Source: Polytrichum commune (Eukaryota; Streptophyta; Polytrichopsida; Polytrichales; Polytrichaceae). From it: DNA of 64,000 nucleotides. The DNA lies in contig OX485805.1 in the NCBI GenBank assembly GCA_950295325.1, positions 24,477,501-24,541,500 on the forward strand, in the 5' to 3' direction. The position numbers were made by a program, and so were the translations under genes. Of the stretch, positions 44,990 to 57,523 are shown one piece after another (positions within the stretch are counted from its first letter, which is position 1; each line of letters begins with the position of its first letter). The notes under the pieces are model-generated. The model had not been told where the DNA came from, did not search any database, and was given only the letters and a program-made list of their open reading frames with translations.

Positions 44990-45850
44990 AAATGGTATAT
45001 GCTTCTTATACGAGCGCTCGTTTGTATACAACTGCATAAGACAAGTGGGTTTGGGTGTTTACAATGGTCATTTGTAAAGGCACCATCTACTTGTGTTGTG
45101 TGTATTTTTTATATGAATGCCCATTTGTAAACATATATGGTTGCTATACGAATGCATGTTTGAACAAAATATCACTTGACTAGTGAGGTGGTGTGGGTAC
45201 AAACGGGCATTGTAAATTCACCATTAACATATACGCTATTTGCATTGTTTAAGAACAAACATTCATAAACCTACCATTGACATATTTGTTGTCTGCGTGA
45301 TTTACAAACGAGCGTTCGTAAACACTTTTAATATATGGTTGTTACACGAATGCATGTTCATCAACAACATAACATGAAATATGAGGTAGGGTGTATACAA
45401 ATGAGTATTCGTGAAGTCACCATACACATATATTTTGTCTACGTGGTTTATGAATGAGTGTTCACTTTGATATATGGGTGTTATAGAACATTCATTTGTA
45501 TTCAATCTAACCTAAAATGTGAAGTAAGATATATACAAATGAATGTTCATAAGGCTGCCATTTACATATATATTATCTGCGCATTTTATGAATTTTTGTT
45601 TGTAAATAATTTAATATATGATTGTTATGCAAACACCCATTTGTATACAATAATACCTAAAATGTGAGGTAGGTTGTATACAAAATGAGCGTTCGTAAAG
45701 CCCCCGTTAAAATATATAATATTTGCGTGTTTGAAAAAGCATTTGCAAACATTTTAATACATGATTGTTTATATGAGCACACATTCGTATACAAGATAAC
45801 ATGACTTGTGAGGTGGATATTATACAAAAGCTTGTTTGTATAGACATTGA
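44990..45850. repeat. Degenerate satellite, unit near 140 bp, about six copies
   Basis: An ATATATGGTTGTTAYACGAATG-like block recurs near 45138, 45334, 45470, 45613 and 45755. Each is preceded by AYGAGYGTTYGTAAA and followed by a TGAGGTRGGKTGTATACAAA-like block. Spacing from 45334 on is 136-143 bp. Confidence 0.75.
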
Positions 45851-47583
45851 TACCAAATGTGCTCCAGACTCTTCACGAATAATTATTCTCAAAGGCATAT
45901 GAAGTTTTCTTTATATACTTATATGAGACATTAACATTATTTGGTATTAACATGGGGTGGTTCATATAGACTAGGGATGTTTTAGTTTGTGAGCATTCTT
46001 TGCAAACAACTGATTTGAATGACTAGTCGTATAGACTATTGTATATTTTTATCTAGCATGTGTATGATGAACACACATTTGTAAATGATTGGTTTCATGT
46101 TGTCAATGGGATTCTTTTGTTGAGGGTTGAATGTATGCTTGTTTCATGAATGCATGTTCAAAATTGTGGTGGTTCATATATGTAATACATGAGATGAAGA
46201 GCACCCCAAAATAATTTGGTTGGTGAAAAAATTGTCATCCCCCCAAATTTGTTCCGACTAGTCCCAAAGACCGCAAAGCCCCAACTACGCATAAACGCTA
46301 TAGGCAAAAGGTATCTTAAGGGTAGGCATTTTTTTTGGGTTCTTTTAGGCTTGTACAAAATCTTGTAAATGGGGTGTTATTATTAATTTGTCCATGCTCC
46401 ATGGGGACTAGGTATATAATGTGTATTTATTTATCTTTAATTACCTTTGCCATCTCTAATTTCAACTAAACTCTACTAGCTATAAGACTAGAGGACTCCG
46501 CTCTGGGAGATCTAATAGTTCTAAAAGGTGAAGGGGAGTTACCCATTAGTTGGGACTATGGTGTTACACAAAGTTCTCACCTTGTAAGCAACGACCATTA
46601 GCTAAGAGCACTTAACTCACCCCAAAGGCATGGATGGAGAGCCACTTACCAATATGCTTGAGAACTAGTTGAGAGGAGCTTCGACTCTTAGTTCCTACAA
46701 ATATATAATGCTCAAATTTGGATGAGTCATGCCTCCTATTTCCACTTTATTTTTGAGGGACGTTACAACTAACCCTAAAAATGCCCACAAAATCCAACAT
46801 GTCTTTCATAGGCGGGTAATATATAATGGACCACCAATAAGAAAAATAAACAAAAATATGAATCTCCTTCCGCTTTAATGAATCACCATCTTCATTCATG
46901 GTTGGGATATTGTCCTTGGGTAGTGCCACAAACATCCTTGCACATTGTTTATGTTGGGGGTTGTCATCCTAATACCACTCATCTTTCTTCACATGGAGGT
47001 TAGAGAAGCGGGCGAGTGCCTTAGTCCTCCAACCCTAGTCCTTCCTAATCAATTGCTTATTTACCAATTGGAAGTGAACATATATATTGGATCTTGGGCC
47101 TTGACGGTGAGGTGCACTCAATATGGGTTTTGTGGACAAGGCAACCTTCAAAGAATTGTTTTGTTTTTTGTTTTTTTTTAAAAGTTGGGCGGGACGGACA
47201 ACAATTTTTGGTTGGGTCTCAAATTTATTTTTGGGGGTTGCCCAGGAGTCGCATGATGTGGGCCCTCACCTTGATTGGGAAAGGTTAATGTCCCCCCCTC
47301 CCCTATTGCTCCCATCCGCATGAATGAAAGAATGAGAGATAATATAAAGTCACTTTTGAAGCACCTTGAGGCTTGAGCGATGATAGTGTTGCCTTCATTA
47401 CGACAACCTAGGGTTTGTGCCATTGGAATATGGGGGTCTAGCAAAAACGTACCGTCTATAGGTTTATGATTGATTTATTCCAAATCAATTACGATACATC
47501 CTTTATGGTGTTTAGGGTCATGCACACTTTAGGCAAACGGTCTAAACTAGATGTCCAGAGGTCTTGTGTTGTCATGTGTGCTA
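45851..47583. other. Intergenic stretch, nothing assigned
   Basis: Only short frames without motifs. A solo family end (TATAGGTTTATGATTGATTT) lies near 47457. Confidence 0.4.
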
Positions 47584-48012
47584 GTCATCAACATAAGTAA
47601 TACTTTCAAGTGCATAATTATCCATGGTGTGATAATTAGTGTAGCACATTGGAGTGTTGAGATAATAAATCTACGTTTTTGGTATGCAAGAGAAAAGAAT
47701 TTATTGAGTATATACTATTGGCAAGTGTGACGTGTTTACGTTCGAGTATGCAAGAAGTAGATGTTATTGAGCATGCTTATGATAAGTGTCACGTGTTTTA
47801 GTCATCAACATAAGTAATACTTTTAAGTGCATAATTATCCATGGTGTGATAATTAGTGTAGCACATTGGAGTGTTGAGATAATAAATCTATGTTTTCAGT
47901 ATGCAAGAGAAAAAAAATTATTGAGTATACTACTGGCAAATGTGATGTGTTTATGTTCGAGTATGCAAGAGGTAGATGTTATTGAGCATGCTTATGATAA
48001 GTGTCACGTGTT
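47584..48012 (+). repeat. Tandem duplication of a 217-bp unit
   Basis: GTCATCAACATAAGTAATAC starts units at 47584 and 47801. The two run in parallel to GATAAGTGTCACGTGTTTA with only scattered differences. Confidence 0.92.
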
Positions 48013-49439
48013 TACACTTATAGTCAACTCGTTGACATTTTGTAACCAGGGATTAGGCTTCATAAAATTATTGAGCATACTAATGCCAATATATTAGTAA
48101 GCACACTAGAATGTTGAGTGGACCATGACGTTACACTAATTGCCAAGTTGTTTGCCATTATTGTAACCTGCCATACGCCTCATAATATGGTAGGCATAAA
48201 CTATCATGCAATATGTTACACAAAATACCATAAACAATGTAGATATGATCTGATAAAGCTCAAGCATAAAGGGATGTGAGGGTTCAATAAGAATGAGAAC
48301 CCAAACTCGGTTGGAGGGGAAGCTTCATGGGTGTCACGTTCTATTATCACACAAAAATAGCACAATCATAAGTGCATATGAGACATTTTAGTATTCTGAC
48401 TTTCATATTTTGTAATTTACAAAAGTTTCACAACTTAACAATTATATTGTGTTTAATTGTAAGCTTGAAAAACCCAAATATAGGGGAGAGACAAAAGATC
48501 CTCTCTCCTCCCATGAGCTTCTTCGCATGGTAGAGGCATTACTTTTACTTTCTATATCCAATCTAGTGAAACTTTATGTTCATAGTTTTATCTTTGCTTT
48601 TATTTTTGCTCCTCCTAGAACCATTTCTATTTTTCAACTCAAGCATATTATTCTAGTTGGAACTATCTAATTACAACTTATACTATCCATCCATTGAGAT
48701 TTTCCTAATTCCAATGAATGCCCTTCATCTGCTAGGACTTGTCTAACTCCTTCCATATCTTCCAATGGAGTTGTCTGACTCCAACACAAAGATTTCCATT
48801 GGGAGTTGTTAAACTCCAGTGCAAACATCTTCCATCAAGAGTTGTCTAACTTCTCTGCACAATTCATTCATGGGTTGTCTAACCCATTTCTTTCTCTAGA
48901 GTTGTTTGACTCTAGTCACCATTTGCTCACATGCTCAATACAACAAAGTATGGTTAGTCATCATTCTTAAGAGTATCAAGTTCAACACCCTTAGTTAATC
49001 AATCAATCTCTTAACCCCTAAATGCCTACCCACAGGAAGCCCCTAATGGACTACAACTAATACGACTATGCGATCTTTGATTACCCAAATTCACATAGAT
49101 ATAATCATTTGTCCAAACCATTTGCCCCAACATTGTTCTCCCTTACCAATGTACATGCAAATCATGTCTTCAATGGTTCTATTTGTTGGCTCTGTATGTA
49201 GGACAGAGACTATGTATCGACTTTTATGTTTCAAGAGCAAATTTCCTAACCACTTTGCGTTCACACTTGGACATTTCTTGTTCTTGCTATTTTTGGTCCA
49301 TTTTATTTAATGTGGATGTTAACTATAGTTTTATATATATATATATAGTTAATTATAGTTTCTCCTAAAATGTATTGAAAAAATCCTAGTTAAGTATAGT
49401 TATTTTGGTAGCTTTAATCATTGACCCACATTTGAGAAG
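48013..49439. other. Intergenic stretch, nothing assigned
   Basis: GTTGTCTAACTC/GAGTTGTCTGACTCC motifs recur about six times between 48760 and 48915 as a degenerate short repeat. A (TA)n run lies near 49331-49348. No gene. Confidence 0.4.
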
Positions 49440-50035
49440 ATGGTGCAAAAATCCAAGAAAGTTTTGGTTATAGGTATAGAAAATAGCCATGGACTGGAAT
49501 GAGCAAACTGGGCAACTACAGTTGCAATCTTTCATAAGAAAGGACAGAGCCTCACGGTTCTACCGTTTCCTTGTTCAAAATGTTTGACCATTTGTCTCAG
49601 GATAATAAGCCGTCCTTAATTTAATTTTGGTTCCACATATCTTGAAGATTGTGATCCAAAATTCATCAAAAAAGCTTAGAATCATGATCACTGAAAATTC
49701 CAAATGGCAATCCATTGAATCACAAAACATTCCTCATGAACACATAAACCACACTAAAAGTAATCACAATGGTAACCGCAGGAATGAAATGTGCTATCTT
49801 TGTTGGTCAATCAACAACCACAAAGACACTATCGTAACCAAATTGAGAAGACTCACAAGAAAACCCATACTAATCAATTCAAATTTTGAGTTAGACATCT
49901 GAAGTGGATGCAACAATCTTTGACGCTTGACATTGTAAGCATCACTTAACATATTCCCAAATATCTCTCTTCATACCTGACCAATAAGAGCCAGAAAGGT
50001 CTTTGGGAAACCTGGTGGCCTGCAATCGGAATATC
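49440..50035 (-). pseudogene. Ty3/gypsy-type integrase remnant
   Basis: On the minus strand the order of an integrase is kept but the frame is not. An H-x-H part (HDIPIAGHQ) and YWSGMKRDIWEYVK with CLQCQ (an H2C2 zinc finger) come first. Then FELISMGF and YDSVFVVVD-(stop)-PTKIAHFIP (the first catalytic Asp region). Then FSDHDSK...FWITIFKICGTK and AYYPETNGQT (the second Asp region). Several stops and frame changes occur, so it is long dead. No LTRs or reverse transcriptase were recognised nearby. Confidence 0.8.
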
Positions 50036-50865
50036 ATGAAGATTAGATGCTAGAACTTGCCACCAATTACTGATCAATTAGTTCGAAGAGAAAGCTCTAA
50101 TTATTCATGTCCTGGAGAGAAACCTGTGAACTTACGATTCCCGAATTGCGCAACAGTATATGGGTCTCAAATGGTTGCTCTTAAGCTCTCCCATTTTCCA
50201 TAGAATATGAAATACACGTTTGGTAGGAGATGATTAACAAACCGAAATTGAGACTGTAGCTAATTTTCCTTATGATTTTTGAAGCTCATATGAATATTCT
50301 TGTTATCAAAGATTGTTATCAAGCCATGTTATTAAAAATGCGTCATACTTTGAACCTTGTAAATTGATGTGCATTGAAATCAGCACACCGTGAGCAGCGC
50401 GCAAACACGTGAGATGTCTCTACTCCAGTGCAGTATTTACAAAATAACTTGTGATATCACCAAGTGCTCCGAAAGTATTTACATGGAGCCTAGGATTGTG
50501 GCTTTCATGATGGGCTCAGCAACACTGGGCATCATGTCAAGTTTATACAAGCATTTACCTACCACACACGGTTGTGACCAGATAGTTTTCACTGTAATTA
50601 CACTACATACAAAAAAATCCAAGAAGTTTAGCTACAAGTAAGAAATGCTGTTTTTGTTTTTGATTTGGGTTTCTGTGCCAATGCTGGTGGCACGTGAAGA
50701 ATGTCAAGAAGCAGCATCTGGGGATTGATATCATCAACACCATTATCGCAGGCGTTACGAATGTGTCATTCCTCGTCTGCATCGCTGACAACTTGATGGC
50801 CGTCTAAGTGGTAGTCGCTGCCATCTCCATCGATCATCTTTGCTCTGTGTCCATACATATCACAA
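50036..50865. other. Intergenic stretch, nothing assigned
   Basis: An 83-codon plus frame (50390-50641) and a short minus frame at about 50835-50764 have no recognisable motif. Confidence 0.4.
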
Positions 50866-51850
50866 CCATCCATTGGATTGATTGACAGCAGATAAAATGG
50901 AAATAATCACAACACATCAACCAGTGGTTCCTCACAATTACCTACCTCCCTAGGAGCTTAGCAGAGACGTGGGGCACGCAATTTGGAAATTCTGGTGCAA
51001 ATTTGAACAATTCACAGATACATAAGGAGCTTGACACATGAGACACTCAGGCAGGAACTAAAATTTGGTGGAGAAAAATCTAATGAAGTCCTCTCTTTGT
51101 CAAGCTCCACAACATAACACCACAATTCATTGGATTGATTGACAGCAGATAGGTGGAAGTCCTAACACATCAGCAAAGTGGTTTCTCACATTTACCTACC
51201 CCCCCTAAGTGGTCCACAGAGAAGTGGAACACACAAACTGGCATTTCGAGTGCACAATGTGAACAATTAACAGATGAATAAGGAGCTTGACACACGAAAC
51301 ACTCAAGGAACTAACAATTGCTGGAAATAAATCTAAGGAAGTGCTTTTGTTGTCAAGCTCCATAACAGAACACCATTCATTGAAATGATTGACAGCAAGT
51401 ACATGGAAGTCCTAACACATCAGCAAAGTAGTTCCTCACATTTACCTACCTCCCTAAGAGCTCCACAGAGAAGTGGGACGCGCAAAGTCGTGATTCGAGT
51501 GCAAATATGAACAATTAACAAATGCTAGGTACCAGCACATAAGGAACTTGACACACGAGACACTCAGGAAGGAGCTAACGATTTGTGGAGAAAAATTGAA
51601 GGAAGTGGTTTACTTGTCAAGCTCTACAACATAACACAACTATCCATTGGATCGATTGACAGCCAATAGCTGGAAATCATAACACATCAGCACAGTAGTT
51701 CCTCTTAATACCTACTCCCTAAGAGCTCTACAGAGGAGTGGGATGTGCAAACTAGCAAATCAAGTGCAAATGTGAACAATCAACGTACACTACCGGTGCA
51801 GGCACAAGAAACTAACACATGGTGGCAACAAATGTGGAAGTGGAGGTTGA
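50866..51850. repeat. Tandem array of about 257-bp units, four copies
   Basis: TTGGATTGATTGACAGCAG-like starts lie near 50874, 51130, 51384 and 51646. Each unit contains CCTAACACATCAG, GGTTCCTCACA, CACAGAGAAGTGGGA, GTGAACAATTAACAGA and CTTGACACACGAGACACTCA. A partial relative appears at 52900-52950, within 20 bp of the Yippee-like gene. Confidence 0.88.
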
Positions 51851-52014
51851 TAAACAAAGCACAGGAAGAAACTAACACATGGTGGAAATAGATCTGCTTT
51901 CTTTTTGGGGGGGGAGGGCTCACTCGGGAGATATTAAAAAAAACACTTGGGATATATTATAGGGTCCCATATAATCTTTGGACCTACAAATAAGGAAAAA
52001 GTTAGAAGTAAACA
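51851..52014. other. Spacer before the pogo-like element
   Basis: Contains a T-run/G-run boundary (CTTTTTGGGGGGGGAGGG) near 51902; no gene. Confidence 0.4.
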
Positions 52015-52732
52015 CAGTCTAACCTCGTTAATAAGACACTTCGTTTATACGACACCCTCGATATTACAAAACATTTTTGCGAGACCAAACTATTTATTTC
52101 AAAAGTCCCTCTTTTATATGACTACAACACTCAATAATTCGACATTTAGAATCTCCGTTTTGTCATATTAAAGAGGTAGTTAATGCTAAAATTCCTTTCA
52201 TCTATGTTATGTACATCTAAAATACTTCCATTTTCACTTGGTAAATGCTTGGGAACTTAATGATAATTAGGGTTACTAGTGTAGAATGGACATGGTTAGG
52301 GTTAGAGTGGCCTCCTGCCTAGTATGTTGCCTTGTACACGGGTGATATAGTATCACTAGTATCTTGATGCTAAACGTCATGCATCATTGTTGTCTAGTTT
52401 CATATTATAGGACTCTTTATATTTTGGTGTTAGTGAAATTATTAGTTTTCAAAAGTTAGTAGGGAATTCAGATAAGATGACAGTTGCTAACTTGCGTAGG
52501 CAACACTGGAGATCTTTGGATTCCTTTTTCAAGAGTTCTTACGAATATTTGTATTTGTTGGAGTTATAAGTTATTATTTCAGACCATCTATATTGCTTAA
52601 ACTCATTGTATATATTTTTAAGCTCATATTACTTACTTTACGCCATTTGTCATGTTAATGAGAAGACGACACCTCGATAATACAACTTTTTTGTGTTTCC
52701 CAAACATTTCATACTAAAGAGGGAGAACAGTA
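52015..52732 (+). mobile_element. Pogo-like non-autonomous element, third copy
   Basis: It runs from CAGTCTAACCTCGTTAATAA (52015) to CTAAAGAGGGAGAACAG (52730), then TA. On the left the expected TA is displaced by AACA. It lacks the long poly(T) of the 40889 copy. Confidence 0.82.
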
Positions 52733-52963
52733 GGGTCCAATTAATTCATTTAGAGAGCATCCATAGAACATCCCAGGAATATTCAACTACTCTGTGAAAT
52801 AGTCTAAGAATATACATAATACTTATAGCCTTGCTAAAAATACCCATTCGCCATACGTAGTATGAACAAATGACATATAGTGCACCCCCCGAGTAGATGT
52901 GCAGGTGGAGCTTGACAAACAAAAGCACTCAGGAAGAAACTTGAACATGGTGGGGAAAAACAA

Positions 52964-54141
52964 TCAATTGTGCTCAATGAAAAGCAAACAGGCCTTACGG
53001 GCGCCAAGCTTGCTCAATTGGTCACTATGCAGATGCAATCCTATCCATATATCTGGGAGTATGAAAAGTGAGTTCATTGCAAGAAGGCATACCGTTCAAG
53101 AATAAACTTGCCCTCCTTGTACTTCTGGGCCTTCTCAAAAGCCAATTCCTACTCACGCCGGGAGGTAAAATAACCGTGTTAGTCAGTGAATCACTACAAC
53201 AGAACTGTAGAGAAAATGCAAATACGTACTACTGGTGTGAGAAGAACAATACTCATCTCATGGTGTACTATGCTTGAATCCAGAGAGAACTTTCATAAAC
53301 ATCTGCATACCAAATGGTCATATTTTGTGGAATGAAGGTATATAAACATAATAGAGCAAGAGTCGTACATATTTCCAGCCAACAATACGTTGGCAAGAGT
53401 TGCAGTAGATGTCACACACTGTGTGCTTGCCTGTTGTCATCATTCGGTCCTCTTGCGGCCCAACTGAGACATTTACCCTGCGATTGATTGATCCAAGCTG
53501 CCCAATTCAGTGGTCCTTACATACACGTCGAATGATTTCACCACAAACAGTTGAAAAAATGGGACAACAACTGCAAACCCTGGATTCAACCTATTCCATG
53601 CCCACTCAAAGATACTGACAACAAAGTGTGCGGATGTGGAAACTCCTCCCATATACATAGTTATGCACATCCTCACGAAAAAGAAGAAAAAAGAAAGAAA
53701 AACAGTGATGTGTTTGCAGTAGATGTGGTAGAAGGAGCAATTACACAGAGTTGAAAAGATAGGCCTTCCCATGTCGGCAGTGGAATGACTACACACAACC
53801 CACCACCAAGACACCAACAGAAAGAGTGTCATCAAAAAGTGCTCCTCCAAAGTCTGGATTGGAATACTGTAGCACGAAATTGTGATGATGTACCTACCGC
53901 ACCCTACTTCATCATTCCAAAAGCAGGATTCACAAACTAGGATGTCACATGTACACGGAATTCAACCTCCACCTCCACAAATCCCAATTGCAGAAAAAAT
54001 TCAACCCCACAGACATGTGAGGAAAAGGTAGGTTAGAATGTGAACCTTTGAGATAAGTTCGTCGCACTGAGCCAAGTGGCTGCGACAAATACGGCAACTA
54101 TAGATGGGTCCGTCCAGTTGAATCAAGTACAACTTGCCCAT
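52964..54141 (-). CDS. Yippee-like zinc-binding protein
   Basis: Five exons: 54141-54046, 53788-53745, 53477-53369, 53148-53093 and 53024-52964 (121 residues). All junctions are GT-AG and in phase. The product opens [16 protein letters not shown]. It fits the Yippee consensus: C16-x2-C19-x19-G39-x3-L43-x5-N49-x13-G63-x8-C72-x2-C75-x4-GWKY83-x10-K94-x6-E101. The two CxxC pairs bind one zinc. [12 protein letters not shown] and [15 protein letters not shown] are the most telling stretches. Plant Yippee proteins are small, conserved and of poorly known function. Human relatives (YPEL5) work with the GID/CTLH ubiquitin-ligase complex, which need not hold here. The last exon ([10 protein letters not shown]...) is not conserved in the family and follows a 68-nt intron, so the end is the least certain part. 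Tandem arrays lie on both sides. Confidence 0.93.
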
Positions 54142-54355
54142 GTTTGGTTGATTGCCTTTTGGGAGGCTTCCCTGGTCTCTCTCCTTACTTCGCTATTCTT
54201 TTGCAATCGCAAGCAATTAATCACCGAAGCATGCTAAAACCTGTGACATAAAAACAGAGGAGACACATGGGAAATGTGAGAAACCCGACGATTAAATGTC
54301 CTGTAGGTGGTGAAGATCACAGAAGGAAGACATGGCTTGACTGAAGAAAAATTAT
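54142..54355 (-). promoter_or_regulatory. Upstream region of the Yippee-like gene
   Basis: The sequence between the start codon and the 54356-55545 array is only about 215 bp. No clear TATA box can be named. Confidence 0.3.
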
Positions 54356-55545
54356 GCTCTAGAACGGAACAAAAGCATGAAGGAACAATCTGCTGGTAGG
54401 AATTGACGAGCACCGAAGGTTAGGGTAAGCTAGGTTAGGGTAAGATGTGGGAAAAGTTGGTTCAAAATATTGGGTATTCAATGAATCGTTGCTAAATTAC
54501 TTGTTACTTCACATAGGGCGATGCCGATTGCTAATTGTGGCAGAGAGAAGCATCACAAAGCGTATGTTGCACGTTGGATTGGAGGATTCGAGAGGACGTT
54601 TATGAAGAATCTATACTCGAAAACGGAGCAAAGTATGAAGCGACAATCTGTTCGTAGGAATTGAAGAGCATAGAAGGTACGGTAAGGTAGGCAAAAAATC
54701 GATATAGAAGAATTGGGTAATCAAGGTTTTCTTGCTAACTTACATATTAGTTCACATAGGGCGATGTCGTTTGCTGTATGTGGTAGAGAGAGAAACATCA
54801 TAAAGCATGTGTTGCAAATTGGATCGGAGAATTCAAGAGGACGTGTATGAAGAATTTAAGCTCGAAAACGGAACAAAGTGCTACAGAACAATCTGTTTAA
54901 AGGCATTGACAACCATGGAAGGTAGGGTAGGGTAAGGTAAGCGAATAAACGGTTTAGAAAAATTGGGCAACCAAGGTTTCCTTGCTAACCTACATGTTAC
55001 TTCACATAGGGCGACTGCATATTGCTGGTTGCGGTGTAGAGAGAGAGACATCACCAAGCATGTGTTGCAAGTTGGATTGGACAATTCAAGAGGACGTATA
55101 TGAAGAATCTATGCTCGAAAACGGAGCAAAGTATAAACGAACAAACTGTTTATAGGAATTGACAAGCATGCAAGGTAGGGTAAGGTAAGCGAAAAACCGG
55201 TTCAGAGAATTTGAGTAATCAAGGTTTCGTTGGTAACTTACATGTTACTTTATATAGGGCGATGTCGATCGCTGGCTGTGGTAGAGGAGAGAAACATCAT
55301 AAAGCATGTGTTGCAAGTTGGATTGGAGGATATAAAGGACATGTATGAAGAATCTATGCTCGAAATCGGAGAAAATTATGAAGCAACAATCCGTTCAAAG
55401 GAATTGACAAGTATGGAAAGTAGAATAGGGTAAGGTCAACTTACATGTTACATAGGGCGATATCGATTGCTGGTTGTGGTAGAGAGAGAGAGAGAGAGAG
55501 ATCACCAAGCATGTGTTGCAATTTGGATTGGAGAATTCAAGAGGG
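54356..55545. repeat. Tandem array of about 245-bp units, five copies
   Basis: TAGGGCGATGTCGATTGCTG-like blocks lie at 54518, 54759, 55009, 55258 and 55457 (spacing 241, 250, 249, 199). Each unit also has AAGCATGTGTTGCAAGTTGG, GAAGAATCTATGCTCGAAAA, CGGAGCAAAGTATGAA, ACAATCTGTT and GGTAGGGTAAGGTAAGCG. The last unit has lost about 50 bp. GA-rich runs at 55483-55501. The array starts about 215 bp upstream of the Yippee-like start codon. Confidence 0.9.
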
Positions 55546-57523
55546 CCGTTGCATGTGTAAGGCTAATAATACCTAAGTCCTTCTCATACTCTTTGTTGAA
55601 GCAACTTGGAGCTCTCCAGGTGTGTGATCGTGTTGACTAAGCCTGTCAATTGGGCAAGAAAATTTGTGATAAAGCGTCAAGAAATCGTGCCGGCGACGGA
55701 AACTTAGAAGCGTTGGTCAAAAGAAAGCGTACAAATCACTAAACCCAAAGGTTTCCTGAATGTTTCTTCACATCGACAACAAAATCTTCCATAAATACAG
55801 ACGCCCCTACATAAACGTAAGGGATTTGGTCTCAGATTTCTGCAACCTGCAAAATTACCGACCAACCCTTACCTTCTCCCAGGCCCAGCAATCCTCCGAA
55901 GCTCAACAACACGTATCCCACGCACCTTACACAAAAAGATTTTGCTCCTCTCAAGAACTCAATCCCCGAATGAATTTCTGCTTTAAGACATTGTCAAATC
56001 GAAGCACGATTTCCAACATCCAGAGGAGGTCATTGCTCTGCAACAGGTTGAGGAAATTTGGGATTGGGAGGAAGTTCTGTACCTTAAGTTCTGGCAAATA
56101 TGGTTTGGGATGGGATGGGGCACAATTGGTAAGAATTTAGAAAGTTGAGTGACGAAACTACTACGTGGAGTTAACTTAAGATAATGCTACAATTCCTCAA
56201 GGCATCATCACCACCACCACCACCATATCCGACATGGCTCCGAGGTATGTCTTATAAGTAGGTTTCGGGGTTGAAACTTGAAGCTCCGCCGGGTACCTCC
56301 ATTCCTGCTGCGAAGCAGATCCCAATGCAGATCCACCCATTTGTGGGCATGAACCTGGCCAACGGTGCGATGGCGGTGGCAGGGATTAATTAGGACAGCC
56401 GTCACAATCTATGTTTTCTTCACACGAGGAGATCATTCTGCAGTCTGTGATGAGATTGAGATCATCAACTTACTTACACGATCAGTGCATGTGTGCCACC
56501 ACAGAGGTAAGGTAAGGTAAGATCAACTTTCTTACATTTCGTGTCTCTGCCGCTCAATTCTAGTACTTAGCAAACATTTTCAATCAGATTCAATCAATGA
56601 TGACGATGTTTACAAGCATTCTATCGCAAGATCCAGAATAGGACAGAGGAAAATAAATACAAATACACCTGCCTAAAGTTACAGGTAGTTGTCTGATGGC
56701 AAAAGGAACTGCAAGAGAAGATGATTACATCCACCATGTTGTTGTGTATAAAAATAATAGTAAGTTAACTGAAGAGGAGTGTACCTGCAGTTACATTCTG
56801 TGGGAAGCTTCCTTTTCTATGATTAAATTAAGCACACGTTTAAACACATCTGGGTATACTGCTAGAATCCATATTAATTATTACAAGCATTTTACTCAAT
56901 CTTAAGAGAGTCCAAAGTATTAAATGTAGTGCCTGTCGCACAGTAACTGTCACACTGAGGAAAGCAGTACCAGTTGTTGGTGGATGGAGAAAGCACAAGT
57001 GCAAGAAAACATGCATTCATGCATCGAGTTGGTCATGATGTATATATGATTCTTCAGGAGGTTCTTTACAGTCGAAACAAGTGTGACGAACACTCAACCA
57101 CAGAGATCATAATGGCACTTTTTGAGCATAATACTTTCCCTACATAAGTTCATATGGAAGTACTTCAGTTGAGAGCTATGGTGATAATGATCATTCTCAC
57201 AAGTACCAGTACTAGTTTCTCAACTTACTAGTGACAGTGTCAAAGAGAACCAGAAGGGATAATTACACTTTTGATACATGAAAAAACTAGGTGATGAGCC
57301 ATTCTTCCTATAATTGATATTGATTTCATGGATCGCACAATAGTAGAGTAGCCAACGTGAGAATGCAGAACAGAGCTGCAAAGATGCTCTCCGAGCTTTC
57401 TATCTATTGTAAATGTACAGGAAATGCTACATGTGGCAACTATTGATTCATCATAGTGCAAATTTTGACCTCTACATATATAATGTTGTTGTTTGATAGT
57501 GGTGGTTGTTGACGGTCATTTAT
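55546..57523. other. Intergenic stretch, nothing assigned
   Basis: A 126-codon plus frame at 55760-56140 and a GC-richer part at 56280-56400 (plus frame with IPAAKQIPMQIHPFVGMNLA before TAG) look mildly coding-like but match nothing I know. A (CAC)n run lies at 56206-56224. The part next to 57524 should hold the catalase 3-prime UTR. Confidence 0.4.

Noticed and set aside
44655-45077. 140-codon plus frame
   Set aside because: It overlaps the better supported minus-strand exon and runs into the degenerate satellite.
53473-53850. 125-codon minus frame with a hydrophobic start, resembling a membrane protein
   Set aside because: It spans Yippee exon 2 and an intron in the wrong frame; the correct frame gives [12 protein letters not shown].
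54415-54450. GGTTAGGGTAAG motifs resembling telomere repeats
   Set aside because: Irregular, and part of the 245-bp array; TTTAGGG units are not repeated.
54356-55545. Regular repeats considered as a CRISPR array
   Set aside because: Units are about 245 bp with no short repeat/unique spacer alternation, and the genome is eukaryotic.
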